From JAKAXS01 sp965279065 (GTDB lineage: Bacteria; Pseudomonadota; Alphaproteobacteria; Rhizobiales; Hyphomicrobiaceae), in assembly GCA_965279065.1 (NCBI GenBank), contig OZ257134.1, forward strand, positions 3,286,001 through 3,350,000: a stretch of 64,000 bases of DNA, given 5' to 3'. Shown here piece after piece: positions 44,942-51,893 of this stretch. The notes beneath the pieces are model-generated. The model ran no database searches, was not told the DNA's origin, and was given only the letters and a program-made list of their open reading frames with translations. The position numbers and the translations under genes were made by a program. Numbering within the stretch: the stretch's first letter is position 1; every line of letters starts with the position of its first letter.

Positions 44942-46687
44942 ATGCCGCATGACACGCCGCTGATCGCAACCATCGTCGGAGGCCTGACGCTGGCCTTCGT
45001 CTTCGGCGCTCTCGCCCACCGCCTCAAGGCACCGCCACTGATCGGCTATCTGCTGGCGGGCGTCGCCATCGGCCCCTTCACGCCGGGTTACGTTGCCGAT
45101 CAGGCTCTCGCCTCCGAGCTGGCCGAGATCGGCGTCATCCTGCTGATGTTCGGCGTCGGCTTGCACTTCTCTCTCAAGGATCTCTTGTCCGTTCGCGCCA
45201 TCGCCGTTCCCGGCGCCATCGTCCAGATCGCTGTCGCGACAGTATTCGGCGCGCTGTTGGCGTACGTCATCGGCTGGTCGCTCGGCGCCGGTCTGGTCTT
45301 CGGCCTGGCCTTATCCGTCGCCAGCACCGTGGTTCTCCTGCGCGCCATCCAGGAACGCCACTTGATGGAGACCGATCGCGGCCGCATCGCCGTCGGTTGG
45401 CTCATCGTCGAAGACCTGGCCATGGTCATGGCCCTCGTTCTACTGCCGGCCCTGGCCCCGTTGCTCGGCGGCAGTACCGAAGGCATGGCCGCCGATCCGA
45501 TCGCGGATCACCTCGGATTGGGCTTGCCCGGCATTCTCGCCCTGACGGTCGTCAAGGTCGTGCTGTTCCTCGTCTTCATGTTGGTCATCGGCCGCCGCTT
45601 CATCCCCTGGGTGCTGCATTGGGTTGCCCACACCGGGTCGCGCGAGCTGTTCCGCCTGGCCGTGCTCGCACTCGCGTTGTCCGTCGCCTTTGGCGCCGCC
45701 AAGCTGTTCGGCGTCTCCCTGGCTCTCGGCGCCTTCTTCGCCGGCATGATCCTGAGCGAATCCCCGCTCAGCCAGCGCGCGGCGCAAGAGTCCCTGCCTC
45801 TGCGCGATGCATTCGCGGTACTGTTCTTCGTCTCCGTCGGCATGCTGTTCGATCCCGGCAGCATCCTGCGCGATCCATGGCCGATGCTGGCCACGCTGTT
45901 CATCATCATCATCGTGAAGTCGGCCGCCGCCTACCTCATCGTCCGCGCCTTCCGCCACCCCGCGTCGACCGCGCTGACGATTTCCGCGAGCCTTGCGCAG
46001 ATCGGCGAATTCTCCTTCATCCTCGCCGAGCTCGGTGTCGCATTGAAACTGCTGCCGCCAGAAGGCCGCGACCTCATCCTCGCCGGCGCCATCATTTCCA
46101 TTCTGCTCAATCCGGTGATCTTCGCGCTCGTCGACCGCATCAACCAGCGCGAAGACGAGGACGAGGCCGTTCCGGCTCCGCCGCCTGCCGCCAGCACACC
46201 GGCACCCACACCCAAGCCGCCCGCACCTGCAGCACCGAGACCTCCGAAGAAAACCGACAAGACCGGTCACGTCGTGCTGGTCGGCTATGGCCGGGTCGGC
46301 AGCCTCATCGGCCAGGATTTCCTGGATGCTGGAGAACCCTTCGTCGCTATCGAAGCCTCCGACGAAGCCGTCGCCCGGTTGCAGAACTCCGGTGTTGAGG
46401 CCTTCTCCGGCAACGCCGCCGCCGGTGAAGCTCTGAAATCAGCCAATATCGCTCAGGCCGCGTCCGTCATTATTGCGATCCCCGACGCCTTCGAGGCCGG
46501 CCAGGTCGTGGAGCAGGCCCGCCAGGCCAACCCCGGCATCCGCATCATCGCCCGCGCCCACTCCGACGACGAGGTGGAGCATCTGACCGATCTTGGTGCC
46601 GACACCGTCATCATGGGCGAGCGGGAAATTGCTCGCGGCATGCTTGAGGAGTACACGGCCTGGCGCCAGAAAACCGCAGACACGTGA
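44942..46687 (+). CDS. ybaL: YbaL-type monovalent cation/proton antiporter (CPA2)
   Basis: A 581-residue CPA2 transporter. About twelve membrane segments span residues 1-395, with 'PPLIGYLLAGVAIGPFTPG', 'ELAEIGVILLMFGVGLHFSL' and 'LALGAFFAGMILSES'. A Pro-rich linker with clustered acidic residues follows (about 400-435). Then comes a TrkA-N nucleotide-binding domain beginning 'HVVLVGYGRVGSLIG' at about 441. The N-terminal half is strikingly close to E. coli YbaL. It probably exports K+ in exchange for H+, gated by NAD(H) or another ligand. An AGACGT cluster precedes it. Confidence 0.88.
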   Translation: MPHDTPLIATIVGGLTLAFVFGALAHRLKAPPLIGYLLAGVAIGPFTPGYVADQALASELAEIGVILLMFGVGLHFSLKDLLSVRAIAVPGAIVQIAVATVFGALLAYVIGWSLGAGLVFGLALSVASTVVLLRAIQERHLMETDRGRIAVGWLIVEDLAMVMALVLLPALAPLLGGSTEGMAADPIADHLGLGLPGILALTVVKVVLFLVFMLVIGRRFIPWVLHWVAHTGSRELFRLAVLALALSVAFGAAKLFGVSLALGAFFAGMILSESPLSQRAAQESLPLRDAFAVLFFVSVGMLFDPGSILRDPWPMLATLFIIIIVKSAAAYLIVRAFRHPASTALTISASLAQIGEFSFILAELGVALKLLPPEGRDLILAGAIISILLNPVIFALVDRINQREDEDEAVPAPPPAASTPAPTPKPPAPAAPRPPKKTDKTGHVVLVGYGRVGSLIGQDFLDAGEPFVAIEASDEAVARLQNSGVEAFSGNAAAGEALKSANIAQAASVIIAIPDAFEAGQVVEQARQANPGIRIIARAHSDDEVEHLTDLGADTVIMGEREIARGMLEEYTAWRQKTADT

Positions 46688-46866
46688 GTTGATTGCTGCG
46701 GCGCAACGAGACGGATGCAACGAATTCGATTCAAGTGCCGTCGCAACCGACCGGCCAGCCCCTTGTTCGCACTCGCAAATCGCTACGACGTTGACATTTC
46801 CCGTCCGCGGCGGGACATCTTGCCAACCGAACTGGCAAGCTCCGAACCGCAAGCAAGGGCCCTGAA

Positions 46867-47700
46867 ATGATGCGCGCGCTGCACGCTGTGCCTTCACTTC
46901 TGTCATCCGTTATCATCGCCGGCCTAGCCGTGATGCTGGCCCCTGTCTCTGCCAGTGCACAATCGGCGTGGGACAACATCCGTCCGGAAGTGTTTGGCCA
47001 GCGCGTCATTCATGACGGCGCCGGCGTCATGACGCTAAAGGCTCCCTTCCGTCCGGAAGACCAACGCGCCGTGCCCATCGGCGTCGACGCCACGTTTGCG
47101 GACGGCCGCAGCGTCAAGGCCATCACGATCATCATCGACGAGAATCCCTCCCCCGTCGCCACCGTGCTGCGTCCTGGCCCCGGCCGCGCCCACGTCGGCG
47201 TCAACATGAACTTCCGCTTCAACCGCAAGACCAACGTGCGCGCCGTGGTCGAGGCGAGCGACGGCGAGCTGTACATGGCGCAAGCCTACGTGCGTTACGC
47301 TGGCGGCCAGTCCGCCTGCTCGGCCCCGCCGAACGGCAACGCCGAGGAAATTGCCGCCAACATGGGCAAGATGAAGCTCGCCGAGCTGACCGACGCAGCC
47401 AGCACCAACAGCACCCAGATTCATCGCCGCGCCCGCTTGGAAGTGAAGCATCCGAACTTCACCGGCCTGCAGATGGACCAGGTGACGCTGCTCTATTGGC
47501 CCGTGCACATCATCGAGAAGCTCGAAGTCCGCCAGGGCAACGACGTCGTGATGCAAATGGAGAACGGCATCTCCGTCTCCGAAGATCCGGTGATCGACTT
47601 CAATTTCGATCTGAACGGCGCCGGCTCGCTGAAGGTTGTTGCCGTGGACACCAAGAAGGCGGTCTACGAACAGACCTTCCCTGTCGGCCCCGGCACTTAA
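46867..47700 (+). CDS. Quinoprotein-associated SoxYZ-like fused carrier protein
   Basis: A 277-residue exported protein with a signal peptide to about residue 32. Residues about 35-155 are SoxY-like and end in 'GGQSACSAPP' with Cys151, the only cysteine of the chain, where SoxY carries its sulfur-binding cysteine. Residues about 180-277 are SoxZ-like ('VKHPNFTGLQMDQ'). This single-chain form is the quinoprotein dehydrogenase-associated SoxYZ-like carrier of methylotrophs and relatives. No sox or PQQ-dehydrogenase gene is adjacent. Start at ATG 46867; ATG 46870 is equally possible. Confidence 0.8.
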   Translation: MMRALHAVPSLLSSVIIAGLAVMLAPVSASAQSAWDNIRPEVFGQRVIHDGAGVMTLKAPFRPEDQRAVPIGVDATFADGRSVKAITIIIDENPSPVATVLRPGPGRAHVGVNMNFRFNRKTNVRAVVEASDGELYMAQAYVRYAGGQSACSAPPNGNAEEIAANMGKMKLAELTDAASTNSTQIHRRARLEVKHPNFTGLQMDQVTLLYWPVHIIEKLEVRQGNDVVMQMENGISVSEDPVIDFNFDLNGAGSLKVVAVDTKKAVYEQTFPVGPGT

Positions 47701-47708
47701 TCGGCTAC

Positions 47709-48002
47709 CTACCCCCGCCGCCACGCTTCCCAGCGCAGACGCGCGAGACGGTAGGCGTCGAGCACCGACAGGCACCACACGAATACGCCACCGGCATGAC
47801 GCCCGATGAACGTCGCCTCGGGCGGCGCGATCTGCGTCGTGAGAAACCCGAACAGCACGATGAAAAATGCGAACTGCAGGCCCTTCAGCGGTTTGCCGGC
47901 CAGCACGTGGCCCATTCCCGGCAACACCAGCGCCGCTGCCAGCACGAGATATGGATGCCATGGCTTGGCAGCAGACTTGCTCGGCTGATTGACGTTCGTC
48001 AT
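47709..48002 (-). CDS. Small membrane protein of unknown function
   Basis: A 97-residue protein with two or three hydrophobic segments ('YLVLAAALVLPGMGHVLAG', 'LQFAFFIVLFGFLTTQIA', 'GGVFVWCLSVLDAYRLA'). The 'PGMGHVLAGKPLKG' pattern resembles TM2/DUF-type small membrane proteins. It overlaps the upstream gene by four bases, so the pair is probably translated together. Function unknown. Confidence 0.6.
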   Translation of the reverse strand: MTNVNQPSKSAAKPWHPYLVLAAALVLPGMGHVLAGKPLKGLQFAFFIVLFGFLTTQIAPPEATFIGRHAGGVFVWCLSVLDAYRLARLRWEAWRRG

Positions 48003-48679
48003 GACGCCTCCGCTCGCGTCTCGTGCCGAGCCGCAAGATCGCCACGCAACGCGTGCAGGTCATCGAGCACGCCGCGCACGATCTCGGGCGCCAGCCGCTC
48101 CACGCCAAAACGAGAATCGCGGAAAATGAGATAGCCGCCACGATCCGCCTCGTCCGCCATCAGCACCATGCGCAGCCCTTTTGGCGTCACGAGGAGTTCC
48201 TTGCCGGTGCCCTCGTGAAAACGCGTCAGGTACGGCGCAAAAATCTCCGCCGCGGGCAGCCCCGTCGGATCGTCCGTGCGGATGCCCGCCCATTCCGGAA
48301 AGCCTTTGGGCGTGCCGATCGAATGGTCGAGGTCCCGGTAATTGGAGAAGACTTCCATCCCCGTCGCCCGCATCATCAGGTCGAACGTGGCGCGAACGGG
48401 TACCGCCCCGGGCACCGTCACCATCAGCCACAGCACGGGTAGCTTGCGCACGTTGAGCGTGTCGACGATCGGCTCGATGATCGCCGGCTGCCCGCGATAC
48501 GTGCCCGTCACCTTCCGGTAGCCTGAGGGCAGGCGCGTTTCTTTGATGTCAACCAGCACATCGCTGAGACCGGCGAGCAGCTGGGCGCGGCCGGCCGTAG
48601 ACCGTACGCTTTCCCGCCACGTCCGCCAGGCGAACCAGACGACCAGCGCTGCCAGTCCTGCCGCAACGATTTCGTTCAT
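47999..48679 (-). CDS. Membrane-anchored protein of unknown function
   Basis: A 226-residue protein with one N-terminal membrane segment (about 3-20) and a soluble remainder. It has no catalytic motif that I recognise. Phrases such as 'KVTGTYRGQPAIIEPIVDTL' and 'PVLWLMVTVP' suggest a beta-rich cytoplasmic domain. It is coupled by ATGA overlap to the small membrane protein. The upstream permease gene ends with a hairpin, so this pair is probably separate from the amine block. Confidence 0.6.
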   Translation of the reverse strand: MNEIVAAGLAALVVWFAWRTWRESVRSTAGRAQLLAGLSDVLVDIKETRLPSGYRKVTGTYRGQPAIIEPIVDTLNVRKLPVLWLMVTVPGAVPVRATFDLMMRATGMEVFSNYRDLDHSIGTPKGFPEWAGIRTDDPTGLPAAEIFAPYLTRFHEGTGKELLVTPKGLRMVLMADEADRGGYLIFRDSRFGVERLAPEIVRGVLDDLHALRGDLAARHETRAEAS

Positions 48680-48695
48680 GCCTCACCGGAAACAG

Positions 48696-48722
48696 GTGTG
48701 GCCGGCACCAGGCCGGCCACAC
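48696..48722. terminator. Strong hairpin downstream of the permease gene
   Basis: GTGTGGCCGGC (48696-48706) pairs with GCCGGCCACAC (48712-48722), an 11-base stem with a five-base loop. The permease gene ends at 48741 on the minus strand. The T-run is better on the plus-strand side (CTTTTCT). Confidence 0.65.
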
Positions 48723-48740
48723 GCTTTTCTATCGATCGCC

Positions 48741-50147
48741 TCAGTACCCGTTCGGACGTGGCCACGGCATCGTGAACTGGTCGCTGCGCTTGACGAAGCG
48801 GTAGCGCCAGAAGTGGAACCACAGCGACACGATGATATAGAACACCATCATGGCAATCAGCTGCGTGCCATAACCCAGGAACACCGCGAAGTACGTCAAC
48901 GCGCACAGCGCGATGAGCACGAGTGCCGGCAACGGATGCATGGGATGCACGTAGCCGCGCTTGATCGTGTCCAGCGGCCACTTCTTGCGGAACATGATCA
49001 TGTTGATCGGCATGAACGTGTAGCCGAGCAGCCCCGACAGGATCGAGAACGTGATGATCTGGTCGAGCGGCACCTTCAGCGCAAACAGCGCCGCCACCGG
49101 GATCAGGAAGATGATCGAGCGGTAGGGCGTGCGATAGCTGGGATGCACGGCGCCGAACCAGGCCGGCAGGTAGTGGTCGCGGCCCAGCGAGAACCAGGCG
49201 CGCGAGGCGTCGTTGATGCAGCCGTTGGCCGAGGCCAGCGTCGCAAACAGCGTGCCGATGCCGAGCAGCCACATCAGGAACATGCTGCCCGTCAGGCGCG
49301 CCGCGTCGAACAGCGGCACGCCGGCTTGACCGAGGTATTCCCAAGGCATCAGGCCGGCGCAAACGTACCACGTCAGCGTCGCCGCGATCGCCAGCGTGAT
49401 CATGCTCGCCATCGTGCCGTAGGGCAGCGCCCGCGATGGCGAACGCACTTCTTCGGCCGCCTGCGTCGTGCCTTCGACACCGAGGTAGTACCACAGGCCG
49501 AAGTGCAAGGCCGCAAACACACCGAGCCAGCCGTAAGGCAACTCCTTGGTGATCAGCTCCGCATGACGCAGCGGCGAGTCAGCGCTCCAGGGCTGTACGG
49601 CGAAGAACAGCACGACGATGGCGATGAAGGCGAACGCCGTGATGACGAGGCTGAACGTCAGCGTCGCCAGCACACCGCGGTAGTTGAGCCATGCCAGGAA
49701 CATGATCGACAGCACGATGAACGGCCGCTGATCCACGCCCTCGTGGCCGGCCATCTTTGCCACCGTATCCACCAGGAAGCCGACGGTCGCCGCGTTGGCG
49801 GCCTCCAGCATCGTGTAGGCAAACACCAGGAACAGCCCGACATTGAACGCCATGAGCGGTCCGATGATGTGCTTGGCCTGCGCGTACTGGCCGCCCGCGG
49901 CAGCGACGGTCGACGTCACCTCCGAGTCGATCATCGCCACGCAGGTATAGAGCAGGCCGGCCATCCAGCAGGCGACCAGTGCGGCATACGCGCCGCCCTT
50001 GCCGACTGCGAAATTCCAACCCATGTATTCGCCGACGAGCACGATGCCCACGCCCAGGGCCCAGACGTGGGCCGGGCCGAGCACGCGCAGCAGGCTGACG
50101 CGTTCTGTAGTATGCGGGACTGCGCCCGCAGCTTGTGCAACTGCCAT
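48741..50147 (-). CDS. APC-superfamily permease, ethanolamine transporter (EAT)-like
   Basis: A 468-residue permease with about twelve membrane segments. 'ASANGCINDASRAWFSLGRD' (about 314-333), then 'FGAVHPSYRTP', is characteristic of the EAT/ethanolamine permease branch, and 'LYTCVAMIDSEVTSTV' is the second conserved stretch. The substrate is probably an amine or amino acid. AAGGGAAACG precedes ATG 50147. It is the last of four tightly packed genes whose first three encode small membrane proteins, downstream of the oxidase block. Import of a methylated amine or amino acid for that oxidase is an inference. Confidence 0.82.
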   Translation of the reverse strand: MAVAQAAGAVPHTTERVSLLRVLGPAHVWALGVGIVLVGEYMGWNFAVGKGGAYAALVACWMAGLLYTCVAMIDSEVTSTVAAAGGQYAQAKHIIGPLMAFNVGLFLVFAYTMLEAANAATVGFLVDTVAKMAGHEGVDQRPFIVLSIMFLAWLNYRGVLATLTFSLVITAFAFIAIVVLFFAVQPWSADSPLRHAELITKELPYGWLGVFAALHFGLWYYLGVEGTTQAAEEVRSPSRALPYGTMASMITLAIAATLTWYVCAGLMPWEYLGQAGVPLFDAARLTGSMFLMWLLGIGTLFATLASANGCINDASRAWFSLGRDHYLPAWFGAVHPSYRTPYRSIIFLIPVAALFALKVPLDQIITFSILSGLLGYTFMPINMIMFRKKWPLDTIKRGYVHPMHPLPALVLIALCALTYFAVFLGYGTQLIAMMVFYIIVSLWFHFWRYRFVKRSDQFTMPWPRPNGY

Positions 50148-50157
50148 GACGTTTCCC

Positions 50158-50325
50158 TTACAGCTTGTGTTTTTCTGCGACGGCTTCGACTTCGCCTTCG
50201 CGCGATGACGTCAGCACGTCTTCCGAATAGGTTGTGTCGGTGCGCAACCAATCGATGATCATGTGGAGCCCCAGCAAAGCCGAGATACCCCACGCCGCAT
50301 ATTCTGCGTAGTTCCAGTAATCCAT
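50158..50325 (-). CDS. 55-aa small membrane protein next to the permease
   Basis: ATG 50325 follows AGGAGAG at good spacing. The frame begins 'MDYWNYAEYAAWGISALLGL' and ends 'AEKHKL', with one hydrophobic stretch near residues 9-23 and an acidic tail. The stop lies 10 bases before the permease start. It is too small for usual gene prediction but is well supported by its ribosome binding site and packing. It may be an accessory subunit of the permease. Confidence 0.65.
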   Translation of the reverse strand: MDYWNYAEYAAWGISALLGLHMIIDWLRTDTTYSEDVLTSSREGEVEAVAEKHKL

Positions 50326-50336
50326 GGCTCGCTCTC

Positions 50337-50738
50337 CTATCTCTTCTCGCCGAACTTCTCGTTGATGACCTCGCGGTACTCCTTGTCGGAGAACCGCACG
50401 ACCATCACGAAGTAGCCGATCACCAGTGCGGCCATGGCCGCCAGTGCCAGCCAGTCGAACGAATAGTCGAAGCGTGCCGTGATGAGATTGTTGGCGCTGG
50501 CCGCGTCAGCGGCCGTGCCGGGTTCAGCATAGCCCAGCGCCTTCCAGCGCTCGACCATGGTGGCGTTCTGTCCGAGCGCTTCCCACGTTGCGTTTTCGAT
50601 GGGCGCCGGCGTCTTGGTCGCGCCCGCCATTTTCAGCGCCACCGGAATGAAGAGTGCGCCGATTGTGAGGGCGAGCACGACGAGCACGTCGAAGACCTGC
50701 CCGAGCTTGCTCTGTTGCGGAGGAATGTATTTTGCCAT
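50337..50738 (-). CDS. 133-aa two-pass membrane protein in the permease operon
   Basis: GAGGAGAA precedes ATG 50738. Hydrophobic helices lie at about 17-38 and 94-114, separated by an extracytoplasmic loop with 'ENATWEALGQNATMVERWKALGY'-like helical character. The stop is 11 bases before the next ORF. No family recognised. The layout (two helices and a periplasmic loop) fits an accessory subunit. Confidence 0.68.
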   Translation of the reverse strand: MAKYIPPQQSKLGQVFDVLVVLALTIGALFIPVALKMAGATKTPAPIENATWEALGQNATMVERWKALGYAEPGTAADAASANNLITARFDYSFDWLALAAMAALVIGYFVMVVRFSDKEYREVINEKFGEKR

Positions 50739-50750
50739 GTCCGGTTCTCC

Positions 50751-51047
50751 TCACATGACGCCGCGACGCCGCATGGCGTCGAGGTTCTTGAGGTCCAGAC
50801 CGTAGATGAAGGCCTTGTCTTCCTTGTAGTGCTTCACCATTGCACCGATGGCGGCGGTGTTGAACAGCAGCACCAGTGCGCCCATGCCGAGCAGCAGGTA
50901 GCGCACGTTTTCGTTGGGAGCCAGGTCCCACGTCGCCCACGCCACGAAGCCCATTGCGAGCCACAGCGCGAGCACGAACGACCACGCGCCAAGCACGTCG
51001 CCGCGATACATCTTATCTATTCGCTCTTCTTGAGTGAGTTCTGACAT
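50751..51047 (-). CDS. 98-aa two-pass membrane protein leading the permease operon
   Basis: I start at ATG 51047 because GGGAGAG lies about eight bases upstream, and reject the longer frame. Helices lie at about 20-40 and 46-66. The N-terminus 'MSELTQEERIDKMYRGDVLG' is charged. It is the first gene of a four-gene run ending in the permease. No family recognised. Confidence 0.68.
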   Translation of the reverse strand: MSELTQEERIDKMYRGDVLGAWSFVLALWLAMGFVAWATWDLAPNENVRYLLLGMGALVLLFNTAAIGAMVKHYKEDKAFIYGLDLKNLDAMRRRGVM

Positions 51048-51171
51048 CGTTGAGCTCTCCCTTTGCCCCGGCGATTTTCCTGGCCGCCTGTTGGCGGTCG
51101 GTGCCGAGTGCAGCCTCTCCCAGTACACGCTCGTTTTCGCGATCTCTTTGAACGGATCGCTTCAACGTATG

Positions 51172-51209
51172 AGCCTAGCCGTCTGTGCCAGACGGTCGCA
51201 CTCTAGGCT
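51172..51209. promoter_or_regulatory. Compound stem-loop between the oxidase and permease gene sets
   Basis: AGCCTAG/CTAGGCT (51172-51178 with 51203-51209) encloses CCGTCTG/CAGACGG (51179-51185 with 51189-51195). A T-run follows on the plus strand only. It may terminate or attenuate minus-strand transcription from the oxidase genes or process the message between the two sets. Confidence 0.55.
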
Positions 51210-51260
51210 GAGCCATTTTTTATTCTAAGTCAAAAGATTTTCCCAATGACACCCTACGAT

Positions 51261-51893
51261 TTAATCCGTCTTGGTGCTGACTTTCGCCTGTACCGCTATG
51301 CCATATTCTTCCGCAGAACTGACCAGCCAATCCCAGAAACTTACACAAAAACTGCGCGGTACCATCAATTGATAGACCGGCGCGGGGTCGGTCATCGTTA
51401 CCTGGGCGCCAATGTGTGCCACGAGAGTGACAGCCGTATCCCCAGGCACGAAGGCGCGGGGATGCAGATCCAGCATCACGCCCTTGGCAAGCACATCGCG
51501 GGTATGCGGACCCGAAATTTCCAGGACCGCCCGGCTGTCGCTTTGATCCGTAACCGAAGCCAGACCCGTCAGCGCGCCGGCGAGGTCTGCCACGCGCGCT
51601 CGTCCTCCGGTGCCGAACACCACCAGCCACTGGTCCGGGCCGCTCCACACCGCGTTGACAGTCCCGGCGCTGACGCTCTTCGGCTGTGACGGCAACGCCA
51701 GGCCCAACTGCGTCTCGACCTTCGCCAGCAACGCCGCGCGTTGACCGGAGCGCGCACTGACCGACGCGATCGCAAGACCTGTGACCTCGGCAATGGTAAC
51801 GCCCGCCGCGCCGTCTCTCCGACCCAGCCGCTGTCCCACGTTGGCGATGCCGGCCAACGGCGATACGCCGGGTGGGATTGAGGTCTCAACCAT
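51261..51893 (-). CDS. soxG: Sarcosine oxidase / N-methylglutamate dehydrogenase gamma subunit
   Basis: A 210-residue protein from ATG 51893. SoxG-family features: 'GPDQWLVVFG', 'QSDSRAVLEISGPHTRDVLAKG', 'HPRAFVPGD' and the C-terminal 'SFWDWLVSSAEEYG'. The gamma subunit stabilises the heterotetramer and resembles part of the T-protein fold. It overlaps the alpha-subunit gene by eight bases. MgdD of the N-methylglutamate pathway is the same family, so the substrate is not settled. Confidence 0.85.
   Translation of the reverse strand: MVETSIPPGVSPLAGIANVGQRLGRRDGAAGVTIAEVTGLAIASVSARSGQRAALLAKVETQLGLALPSQPKSVSAGTVNAVWSGPDQWLVVFGTGGRARVADLAGALTGLASVTDQSDSRAVLEISGPHTRDVLAKGVMLDLHPRAFVPGDTAVTLVAHIGAQVTMTDPAPVYQLMVPRSFCVSFWDWLVSSAEEYGIAVQAKVSTKTD

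Noticed and set aside
48543..50258. Plus-strand frame of 571 codons opposite the permease
   Set aside because: Arg/His/Gln-rich antisense composition; the minus strand has a clear APC permease.
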